IMG/VR virus record: IMGVR_UViG_3300031857_000835
Coordinates: 1 to 32,178 of that record
Origin: a virus
Direction: 5' to 3' (one strand)
DNA length: 32,178 nucleotides
The notes below the pieces were generated by a model. It ran no database searches. It saw nothing but the letters and a program-made list of their open reading frames with translations, and was not told the DNA's origin. Below, in pieces: positions 14,901 through 21,029 of this stretch. Made by a program: the position numbers and the translations under genes. Each line of letters starts with the position of its first letter. The first letter of the stretch is position 1.

Positions 14901-17900
14901 TCAGCTATACCAAGAGCTTTCCTTTGCTGGGCAATATACTTCTCGTTGTCCTCAATAACTTTCTTGGCGTCAGTCTGATTTGCAGGTGCCTGCTGACTTT
15001 CTTTCACCACATCGTTGAAGTTGACGCCGGTCCTCTTGTACAGATCCGCCTTACGGAAGATGCCACGGGCTTGCTCAAACTCACCACTTGCCAACAAGGA
15101 GCGGACTTGCGCTAAGGTCTGCTTGTCTTCGTCGCTGGTTCCCTCAAAGGCGTTGTCGATCGCGCCATCTGAGGTGAAGTCGAGGTCAGTCCCACCTTGG
15201 GACTCGGTGACAAATCCGACCAGCATCTCCCTGACCTTCTGCATGTCGGTCACGTACTCTGCGATCAATCTGTTGCGCTCGGTCATGAAGCCGAACTTGT
15301 AAAGCATGTCATCGATGACTTGAATGATTTTGTCTACAAGCGTCGGTTGCTTCTGACTCAACTCAGCCCAGAACTCTTTCTCGGTGAACATGTAGCCCAT
15401 CAGGTCGGCGGTCATCTCCTCATCAATCTTGGAGATGTCGTAGCCTCTATTCAGTAGCTTTTGAGCTAACACCTCTTTGCCCGGCTGGGTGACGTAAGAC
15501 AGGATCTCCTGTTCCAACTGGGCAGCGACTTCAGGGTTTCTACGGCGCAGCTCGTGGTACAGCTCATGACCAAAGATAGCCATGTGGTTGTCCTGAGCGT
15601 CAGCGTTGATCAACATGACGCTGCCCGACAGGGAAGACCCACGACGGGTGCGAAGCAGCTTGTTGTTGCCTGCGTACCGGAAACCGTACACCTGAACACC
15701 AAAGCGCTTAGCAAGCTCCCTGATCTGCGGAGGGATAGGGGTCTCGATGTAGTCTGATGGCTTGGCGGTCGGCTCCCTTTCCAGATCTCTCTGGGCCATA
15801 CGCTCACTCACTTGAGCAAACGTCTGGAAGTTGGGGTCGATCTTGGGACGGATGTCTTCTTGTGTGAAGTCCAGATCGGCGGGAGGTGGGGCTGCGTCTA
15901 CCTCTTCAACATTCTCAACAACACCTTGTTGTGGGTTGGCGATAGATCCAAAGACGGACTGAGCCTGCTCTGGGGTGAATCCCCGGCTGATCATTTCCTG
16001 CATCGAGGAAGTGGCGGCAGCGCGACGAGCGCCCTCAGGCATGGACATCAGATTTTCTGCGCGGCGTTCGTAGCCACGGATCTGAATGTCTAGCGGAGGT
16101 TGGCCGGGAAGCTGAACGGATGGGCCAGCACTAAGCGTGTCGGAAGCTGGAGTGGATAGAGGTTTCTCTCGGGAGAACTGACCCTCGGCAATAGCTTGAC
16201 CTTCATCTGCCAGACTTTGCGCCATCTTCATGCGTTCACGAACAGGCACTGGGTCAGGCGGGGCATCTCTCATGGTGCCGCCATCAAACGGAGCGTCGTC
16301 CACACGAGCGTCAGGATTAGCGTTGTTTTCAGCTAACCGAGTGGTGAAATCCGCAAAGAAGTCAGGATTATTGTCGATGCGGGAGTTGCCCTCTTGCAGG
16401 ATAGATTGGTCCTGAGACAGCTCTGCAAAGTTGAGATCAGGGTTGGCGGTTTGTATGCGGGTACGACCGGCTTCGTCAGCGCGAGTCCATGCTGCGGTCA
16501 TGTAGGCTGGACTATTGACAGCCGCGCCGTACTCAGCATCCGTCAATGGAGGGCGGGCAGCTGATGATTGTTGCGTCTGCTGCGTCTGCTGCGTTTGTTG
16601 CGTTTGTTGCGTTTGTTGCGTTTGGCCCGGCTTGTCAGCAGGAGGGGGTGGGGTACTTGCGGGCTTGCTGCCACGAATAGCACTGAGCGTACCAAAGCCG
16701 CCACCAGCCGCAACGCCTAGAGCGGCGCCAGCACCAGCAGCCTGAGGAACACCCTCAAGAAGATCCTGATCAGGCTTAGCTCCCGAGTAGCGTGTACCAA
16801 CGTTGGTTGCAAACTGAGAGCCGCCTTCCTCAACAGCCTCTTGTGCTCCTTCTTTGACAACGCCTTTGCCAATCTCCGCCACGACCTTGCTGGCGGTGCG
16901 CTCCCCGATCTCGGATGCAACTTGACCAGTGAGAACCTTAGCTTCGAGCTTGCCAGCGCCAGTTAAGCCGCCAGACAGCAACGAGATTGTTCCAGCAAGA
17001 GATGCGGCGACAGCAGAGGCGTCATTAGACAGGCGTTCACGCGCTTGCTTTCTACCCTCTGGCGTGTCACCAAATTGTGATAACAACTGCTGATACTGAG
17101 GAGACTTACTCAGCTCATCCTCGCTCATCGTCATCACATTCTGACGAGCGTCCATACCAGCTGAGCCGCCTTCAATCGCGGCATTTAAGCCAAGAACGGT
17201 GCGAGTAGCACTTGTTGTCGCAGCAGTGGCCGCAGCTCCAGCAGACAAGCCAGAGGCTGTAGCAGAACTAAAAGCCCTAGCAGCAGCAGCACGAGCGGCT
17301 AATGCAACTGTGGCCAGCTGAGGCCCCATCTCAAAAACCATCGAACCGGCAAGGCGCGGGTTGGTAAGGATTGTCGAGAAAGAATCGACAAAACCTTTGG
17401 CCTGCTCCAGCTCAGCGCGCTGTGCCTGCAGTTCCGTGGAGTCTTGGGCGTTAAGACCCTTCCGCCATTTGTCCAGCACCTCGCCGGGAGTCGTTCCAGA
17501 GATAGCTCTTGCTGCCGCATCAGGAGCGCCCAACGTAACAAGGTTTGCCACCTCATTCACACCGCCAACAACGCTTATCGCTCCCCTGCCCAATGACCGC
17601 CCTACGTCTCCCAAGAAGGTTCCATCGGTCTCCGGAGTGGGCGCTGCTTTTGCTGTAGATGCTGCTTTGTAACGCGATTGGATTTCTTGCAGGACCCGAT
17701 CTGAATCAGATAAAGCTGGCGCGGGGTTTGGCGCAGCAGATGGCACAGGCGGGGGCGGAGCAATTGCGGCTCTGCGCTGCTGACTCAGATACTCAGCTGC
17801 TTCTTGGCCGGGCACATACTCGCGACCTCTTTGCTGCCGATATACGTCGCCGGGGTTGTATTCGCCACTTGCAATCGCCTGCCCTCTGCGGCGAACCTGT

Positions 17901-17935
17901 TTCCCTGCTTCGTCTGATGTTTGGAAGATCGCCAT
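8966..17935 (-). CDS. Giant polyvalent-type virion protein with two zincin-like motifs
   Basis: At 2989 residues this is the last gene of the late operon. The N-terminal 60 residues are short and Gly/Ala/Pro rich, followed by long Ala-rich hydrophobic stretches (about 195-260 and 395-420) that could interact with membranes. A glutamine/threonine repeat lies near 437-457. A zincin-like metallopeptidase motif GHELYHELRRR has its HExxH at residues 790-794. Long charged coiled-coil regions follow, then a second motif FHELYGHWGMRAFLG near 1760. A conserved block VTTMNPAWVPVNMVRDIQ near 2410 resembles the LPD38-type domain of large polyvalent proteins. A hydrophobic segment (GAVAAGWITMGMIGSMIADA) lies near 2640, ahead of a structured C-terminus. 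Its position after the nozzle and two smaller internal-type proteins matches the slot of the T7 ejection protein gp16. I infer an ejected virion protein that may cleave protein or peptidoglycan and help DNA cross the envelope. Confidence 0.85.
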   Translation of the reverse strand: MAIFQTSDEAGKQVRRRGQAIASGEYNPGDVYRQQRGREYVPGQEAAEYLSQQRRAAIAPPPPVPSAAPNPAPALSDSDRVLQEIQSRYKAASTAKAAPTPETDGTFLGDVGRSLGRGAISVVGGVNEVANLVTLGAPDAAARAISGTTPGEVLDKWRKGLNAQDSTELQAQRAELEQAKGFVDSFSTILTNPRLAGSMVFEMGPQLATVALAARAAAARAFSSATASGLSAGAAATAATTSATRTVLGLNAAIEGGSAGMDARQNVMTMSEDELSKSPQYQQLLSQFGDTPEGRKQARERLSNDASAVAASLAGTISLLSGGLTGAGKLEAKVLTGQVASEIGERTASKVVAEIGKGVVKEGAQEAVEEGGSQFATNVGTRYSGAKPDQDLLEGVPQAAGAGAALGVAAGGGFGTLSAIRGSKPASTPPPPADKPGQTQQTQQTQQTQQTQQTQQSSAARPPLTDAEYGAAVNSPAYMTAAWTRADEAGRTRIQTANPDLNFAELSQDQSILQEGNSRIDNNPDFFADFTTRLAENNANPDARVDDAPFDGGTMRDAPPDPVPVRERMKMAQSLADEGQAIAEGQFSREKPLSTPASDTLSAGPSVQLPGQPPLDIQIRGYERRAENLMSMPEGARRAAATSSMQEMISRGFTPEQAQSVFGSIANPQQGVVENVEEVDAAPPPADLDFTQEDIRPKIDPNFQTFAQVSERMAQRDLEREPTAKPSDYIETPIPPQIRELAKRFGVQVYGFRYAGNNKLLRTRRGSSLSGSVMLINADAQDNHMAIFGHELYHELRRRNPEVAAQLEQEILSYVTQPGKEVLAQKLLNRGYDISKIDEEMTADLMGYMFTEKEFWAELSQKQPTLVDKIIQVIDDMLYKFGFMTERNRLIAEYVTDMQKVREMLVGFVTESQGGTDLDFTSDGAIDNAFEGTSDEDKQTLAQVRSLLASGEFEQARGIFRKADLYKRTGVNFNDVVKESQQAPANQTDAKKVIEDNEKYIAQQRKALGIADPNVSQSDQTDSGEETPVRYDQGALALAEAEKNVRAVVELLRLANNKSAEKGVRNKALIEANKLFKASSLSSFGEDFKELEAAVQAEGSKKISQAIFSQEPQGALRLKRDVTPFDTEVSRIMSGETDRVKEKKAQRKDTAIQRGQEGKRKALDDRITEDFNPEDMPDTSLDNDTGGVMTQLAMAGSLGGAEGQIKAEQKTQTAEERKAEEDRLAEENAQIMNARVRSLLRDVDRKLGQLAGVRDLMARDGFSESEINATVGKAEAELKALRDGELADIVEEQLRDSRPAVPVAEDTNAEPETFPGSNEMQTELDFNDQQRTEARLLVEAIGNKQKTRERMKKEGFSEKDIKEAVDKAQEMTFEEAVKAVRENDIGMMHLLDAMREAGVQVGKKYIDLSGNIAANYTLEGYMDKSGMSPYMAREAWLKAYDNVPVKSLVPLSDTEKTAYDNWKNNRRKYMQRLSDRIKDNASFSTGSLETLFPNALFNQFSLSEMRNPDTITEVPLRQMIRDLFPDPVRAWLQDISDVLTVRPDLENQVNDALTKEEQEAYNEFFTRQVREAMRNLDMKMRSPVYSQLDQLRYLSPEMWMNYRTQIAKADEGQFKSILHEAAELNDVAKAAIEAGANPDNTIDAYLKEVMARDDTNAKDLDEISDEDGEGTRYRRGRFSGVVGALTLQEHFNRIFSKWDTTPAYTVVQNPNQLPADVRNRLMSRFENGSFKGAIDPKTGHIYIFSEFAESVEDAEFTMFHELYGHWGMRAFLGDSIDSFLNNQYKVNQKVREAADRLAAEAKENGMPMTKLESIEEAIADQATEGNASAFRELMGRLVRWLKKHGMNNVASWLDSTGSSELAYVMSQARKVAMSKQGISPLDGAPSDVMYNRSKKMPVEGYAIRDGKVTGYTRINPVNGYWTVFTLNNGAESLASGNYTVHTVEELVDAHDLLKKVGQVTMARDRSTRQEVDPKNVAEIPNFSDLSGWARFKRNMLIQGQNMFLPIFEVAKFLEGKGIKNSVIDDLIKYESRTKWFIDNYEKKFANPITRLMGEAGKKGATLEDIDLFLMARHAEERNRVIKAINPKNSRGSGMGPRNTTNSDGTVTPGYEDVLKDMEGKPFIDELSEIGRLMDAMSQAKLSYMLNTGLINKYQYESLSRYKHYVNLSGNQELDLDKYDVSQLGGRSFNVRGSDIIRATGRGTVAVDVLQNTMNSYLATIIRGQKNRPLQAILQMFEQNPDQSYVKVENVNRRKQINIDRLSFDKKILRAIGDAPTEESGREYLIGLQRQMKDGALDSDDAMADLVRRINEAETRRDISPDEAARAVRNINEQVVISARLSPDGYVTTVETTGDKDRQVVVKVNGKPITMEFNGKSMDFFDAITGMNITQNGPFIEAVAVWNRLFSQMVTTMNPAWVPVNMVRDIQTAFANAAADPEVGVELAGKMFMEWKRTHRIAFRHLVAEQADAKQGWWGNRMKAAAQKNPLSASEKQWISEFFEDGAATYFIDRNGLEQTIDKLNRHLNPMTIGKIRGVKDAGIWTTGKFDAIADLMDLLGTPAEIAPRLAAYKVLREAGRSREEAARYAKELTVNFNMKGAYKPLRALYVFANPAIQGTMRMFKDAKEGNYVRFGAVAAGWITMGMIGSMIADAFGDDDEEERKKGLRAIDKVPDYKRATSITFLPDTYFGSIPVAYGWNVFSTMGQYAYDTAMGYRSAASSAGKVVKAAFDAFAPIGSGVESKSFLGQVGKTLLPSPTVPLLELGLNENRFGAPIAKGESDFSDIKESDAYKHFDSVNPISKSLMHFLAEATSGGKNPRYNESLIDVNPATVDYLINSYLPGLISSMYQGAGKALNAAAGRDTKDQDLPVLGRFKAKIDEDSFNAGAYRRVKEEVNTSYKEYMAPETSEARKREILKAHPRIGEMQAMFSGIEQQMKQMSKNLEAIERDPNRSDRQKVELRNEYEAMRKEWRARSVKAALERGFTAEVIDDR
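16569..16625 (-). repeat. In-frame 9-base tandem repeat encoding a Gln-Gln-Thr tract
   Basis: About six and a third copies of a 9-base unit (tgttgcgtt and variants with ctg or gtc) encode a run of TQQ near residues 437-457 of the giant protein. Three units at one end differ at synonymous positions while the others are identical, which suggests recent expansion by slippage. It probably forms a flexible linker between the hydrophobic N-terminal part and the rest of the protein. Confidence 0.9.
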
Positions 17936-17946
17936 TGTTTATCCAA

Positions 17947-19230
17947 TTACTTCTTAGGTTGGTTCCTTGCGGCCCTAACAGCTGCAGTTGCCTTGGCAGC
18001 AGCGTCCGGCACCGAACTTGCCTTGCCGTCTTTGATCAACGCGTATGCATAGTTCAAAGTATCCAAGTTCTCTTGGGTGTAAGTGTCAATGTTCATGGCA
18101 TTTGATGGATTACTAATTGCCGCCTTGCCTTGACCCATGATCAAATCTTCGAGTTGCCCATACACCGGGTCTTTCTCTGACTTCTTTCTAACTTGAGCTT
18201 GAATCAACTCACGGTCCATAGCCGCCTTGTTGTTCATAGACGTAGTCGTGATGGCCGTCTGATTGTTGCTGGCGGTGTTTGCCTTGCTGGTGTCATTGTT
18301 CATCTGGGTGGTCTCTTTCGCGGTCGCATTGTTTTTATCAGTGCGATCGTTGTCACCCTTCTCTTTGATGGCAAGTTGCTTAAACTGGGACTTGGCGGCA
18401 GCGTATGCTTCAGGACCCATTGAAGGGAGGATGATGTCTTCGAAGCCATCAAAGACCAACTCCTGCTTACCATCCTTACCTACCCGATAACCAAACACAA
18501 CAGGACCCATGACCGCGTCGTTCCGGATTCCAATTTGGACATCGTCGCCCAGCTTCACATTCCCCTGCTTATTGAATCTTTCTCGAATCCCCTTCTGATC
18601 GGACGGGTTGGTGAGCGCGTATTGCATTGCCTTGATCGCCCCCTCCTGCTCGATTTCCCTATCAAATTTCCGGCTCTCCGTGAGCATCTTGAGATCAACC
18701 TTGCCGTGTTTTGCGTTGACCAATTTCCAGACGTCAGCAGCCCGTCGTTGAAAATCAATAGGGTCCATCGGCTTGGCTTCTTTCACTGAGCCGGGGACGA
18801 AAGTCAGTCCTTCTTTGCCGAGCGCTTGATTTGCCTGCTCAACACTAGCAAAGCGTCTGCGGCCAGAAGCCACGCCCTGCGGCGTTACCACATCACCCTC
18901 AATGCCACCCTGCGATAATGCCTGCAGCTCCGAAAAAGCTGCCTTCATATCATCTTGGAATGCCTGATCGCGCTTCCTCTGTGCAAGATCAATCGCGCCA
19001 GCTTCGATTTGCTGTTGCGTGAGCTGCTTGGTCATACCGAACTGATCAGCATCTCGCTTAGCTCTCTCCTCCTCTAGGGTGAATCGCTTTCCTTCAAGAG
19101 CCGCTCGTTCCTTCTCAATAAGCATGCGCTCTTTATCTCTCTGCTCTTGCGCTGCCATTGCATTTAGCTTCTTGCCGGTCTGGTAACCCTCAGCAACACC
19201 TGAGAAAAATGCTCCCAATCCACGTGCCAT
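17947..19230 (-). CDS. Internal virion-type protein (T7 gp15-like position)
   Basis: A 427-residue protein with a strongly helical, charged N-terminal third (LEEERAKRDADQFGMTKQLT, QQQIEAGAIDLAQRKRDQAF). A mixed central domain (FDGFEDIILPSMGPEAYAAA) and an Asn/Thr-rich low-complexity stretch near 305-345 follow. The ATG overlaps the stop of the preceding gene by TAATG. Size, coiled-coil content and its place between the gp14-like gene and the giant protein suggest an internal or ejection protein. I see no enzymatic motif. Assignment rests on synteny. Confidence 0.65.
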   Translation of the reverse strand: MARGLGAFFSGVAEGYQTGKKLNAMAAQEQRDKERMLIEKERAALEGKRFTLEEERAKRDADQFGMTKQLTQQQIEAGAIDLAQRKRDQAFQDDMKAAFSELQALSQGGIEGDVVTPQGVASGRRRFASVEQANQALGKEGLTFVPGSVKEAKPMDPIDFQRRAADVWKLVNAKHGKVDLKMLTESRKFDREIEQEGAIKAMQYALTNPSDQKGIRERFNKQGNVKLGDDVQIGIRNDAVMGPVVFGYRVGKDGKQELVFDGFEDIILPSMGPEAYAAAKSQFKQLAIKEKGDNDRTDKNNATAKETTQMNNDTSKANTASNNQTAITTTSMNNKAAMDRELIQAQVRKKSEKDPVYGQLEDLIMGQGKAAISNPSNAMNIDTYTQENLDTLNYAYALIKDGKASSVPDAAAKATAAVRAARNQPKK

Positions 19231-20414
19231 TATTTTTTCCCCTTAAGAGCTTTGCGCTTGCGCTGACGTTGTACCGCTGCAGGTGTGTGGGTTTCCGCTA
19301 CGAGCTTATCTAGGTTCTTCTTGCCTATCTTTGCCGCCGTATCTGCGGGAATGACGTACTCACCATTTGATAGCATCGCTGGAATCTTGTCATCGACTGG
19401 ACCACCGGGACCTCTTACAGGGCCGGGGCCAACATGAGCGCCATCAGCTAACCGCAAGCCACGACGGATCTCGCCGCCGTCAGCTTTGAAGTAGGCACCA
19501 AGCGCCATACCACCAATTTGTCCCAACCCGCCATAGAAAGCGCCAGCCGCTTCTTGCTGTGCGTTGTAGCCCTGCATACGTGCGTTGAACTCTTGGCCGT
19601 AGATGTTGCCTGCTGCACCGTATCCGCCGATTGCGCCATTGTTTGCATTGATCGCACCTTGGAACCCTTGGCCCATGATCTGCCCGCCAGCCATTGCAGA
19701 TTGCCTACCGCCCTGACCGGCATTGAGTGATACGCCATAAGCAGTAGATGCGTTCGTGGCAAGGTTTCTTCCTAGTCCAGCGGCGTCGTACATCAGAGCT
19801 GTGCCTTTATCTTCCGCCATAGACCGAGCACTGTTCTGCGCACCAGCTCTCGCCAAAGCCTCTTGCGTGAGCATCGTCTGATTGAGCGCAGCGAACCTAC
19901 CTGAGTTCGGCCTAATCCCCGCCGCCGCGAGTTGCCTGTTTTGTTGCTCGCGAACATTACCAAATGCTTGAGCGACATCAGAAGACGCTGTGCGAGCCAA
20001 CTCCTCTCGCTTTGCCTCGGTGTTGTAATTCTTTGCCTGATCAACAAGCGCCTGTTCCACTGGACGGAACGTGCTTTTTTCATAAGCCGCATACTCAGCA
20101 GCTCGATCCTTGTTCTCGCCCATAATGCTCAGTTCCGTCTGAAGCATTTGTTGTATCGATGGCTTGAACTCTTCGTACTGTTGCTTGTAGAAGTTAAGAG
20201 TATTTTGGGCGATACGCTCCTGAGCTGCGGCTGTAGTCTTTGCAGCTTCAGCAGATGCAAGCATCCCGGGGTTGGGGTCAGGCGCACTGCCTTTGCCGCC
20301 GAAAGCGATGTTGCGTTTCTTCATGACCGCTAGCTTGCGCTCGATTGGGTCACGCGGGTCTTCGCAGACATCCCCGTAAAACTGCATGAAGTCGTCGTAT
20401 TTGTGTTCGAACAT
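19230..20414 (-). CDS. Internal virion-type protein with Gly/Ala-rich core (T7 gp14-like position)
   Basis: A 394-residue protein. The N-terminal half is helical (YKQQYEEFKPSIQQMLQTEL, VREQQNRQLAAAGIRPNSGR), a motif series common in podovirus internal core proteins. The middle is Gly/Ala/Gln rich (AGQGGRQSAMAGGQIMGQGF, GGLGQIGGMALGAYFKADGG) and could insert in membranes. The C-terminus has the motif GGPVDDKIPAMLSNGEYVIP, widespread in phage virion and tape-measure proteins, and a basic tail (RQRKRKALKGKK). It is likely ejected with DNA. Specific function is inferred. Confidence 0.72.
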   Translation of the reverse strand: MFEHKYDDFMQFYGDVCEDPRDPIERKLAVMKKRNIAFGGKGSAPDPNPGMLASAEAAKTTAAAQERIAQNTLNFYKQQYEEFKPSIQQMLQTELSIMGENKDRAAEYAAYEKSTFRPVEQALVDQAKNYNTEAKREELARTASSDVAQAFGNVREQQNRQLAAAGIRPNSGRFAALNQTMLTQEALARAGAQNSARSMAEDKGTALMYDAAGLGRNLATNASTAYGVSLNAGQGGRQSAMAGGQIMGQGFQGAINANNGAIGGYGAAGNIYGQEFNARMQGYNAQQEAAGAFYGGLGQIGGMALGAYFKADGGEIRRGLRLADGAHVGPGPVRGPGGPVDDKIPAMLSNGEYVIPADTAAKIGKKNLDKLVAETHTPAAVQRQRKRKALKGKK

Positions 20415-20425
20415 TCTCTAGTCCT

Positions 20426-20845
20426 TTAGATAAAGCGGCATTCTTCTCGCCACATCCGATAGATGATTACGTCGCCGCCGTCTCTAGCCGCGCCCTCGAG
20501 CACAGCCTCTGGTTTAAATCCTAGGTGTTCGTCCAGTTGACGAGCCTTGATGTTTGATGCTTCCACCCATCCACTCACTCGCTTGCATTTAAGCTGGTTA
20601 AACGGGTATCCGAAAACGGCCTTAACAAAAGTCTTTGTTGCCCAGTGCCCACCTTCAATTCCGGCCACGTGCATGAAGATGTTGTTGGTGCTGTAGCTGT
20701 CGTACAGAACCGCGCCCACTAAGTTGCCTTGACGCTCGACCCCTATACCCTGCATGCCCGCCGAATACACCATTGGGACACCTTGGCCGGTTACGAACTC
20801 GAAGATTCTATCTACGTCAAATATCAGATCAGCCATACTATGCAT
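20426..20845 (-). CDS. GNAT-fold acetyltransferase-like protein
   Basis: A 139-residue protein with a GNAT pattern: a beta strand and hydrophobic turn around IGVERQGNLVGAVLYD, the acyl-CoA-binding helix region around GGHWATKTFVKAVFGYPFNQ, and the terminal motif WVEASNIKARQLDEHLGFKP (Asn, Ala, LGF). T7-like phages often have a GNAT-like small protein at this place, before the internal virion genes. Whether it acetylates anything is unknown. The start may be the ATG at 20845, overlapping the previous gene by 8 bases, or the internal ATG at 20836. Confidence 0.78.
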   Translation of the reverse strand: MHSMADLIFDVDRIFEFVTGQGVPMVYSAGMQGIGVERQGNLVGAVLYDSYSTNNIFMHVAGIEGGHWATKTFVKAVFGYPFNQLKCKRVSGWVEASNIKARQLDEHLGFKPEAVLEGAARDGGDVIIYRMWREECRFI

Positions 20846-21029
20846 TCAGTCGCGCTATTATGGCATTGATTGTACTAATAACTTGGCCCAAATCGGCATT
20901 GTTTGGTAGCTGCGCCAACGGCCCTCCACGGACCCCAGTCATGGTCTCAATGTTCTCCTTGATTGGGCGAAGCAGTGAGGCCACTTTGTAGTCCGCGACA
21001 TTCACGGCTGGGATACTTGGCTTTTTCAT
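20838..21029 (-). CDS. Small conserved virion-region protein
   Basis: A 63-residue protein (MKKPSIPAVNVADYKVASLL, RPIKENIETMTGVRGG, ISTINAIIARLNA). Similar short proteins with an RPIKENIE-type motif lie between the nozzle and internal virion genes of many podoviruses. It overlaps the nozzle gene stop by ATGA. Function is unknown. Confidence 0.72.
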   Translation of the reverse strand: MKKPSIPAVNVADYKVASLLRPIKENIETMTGVRGGPLAQLPNNADLGQVISTINAIIARLNA

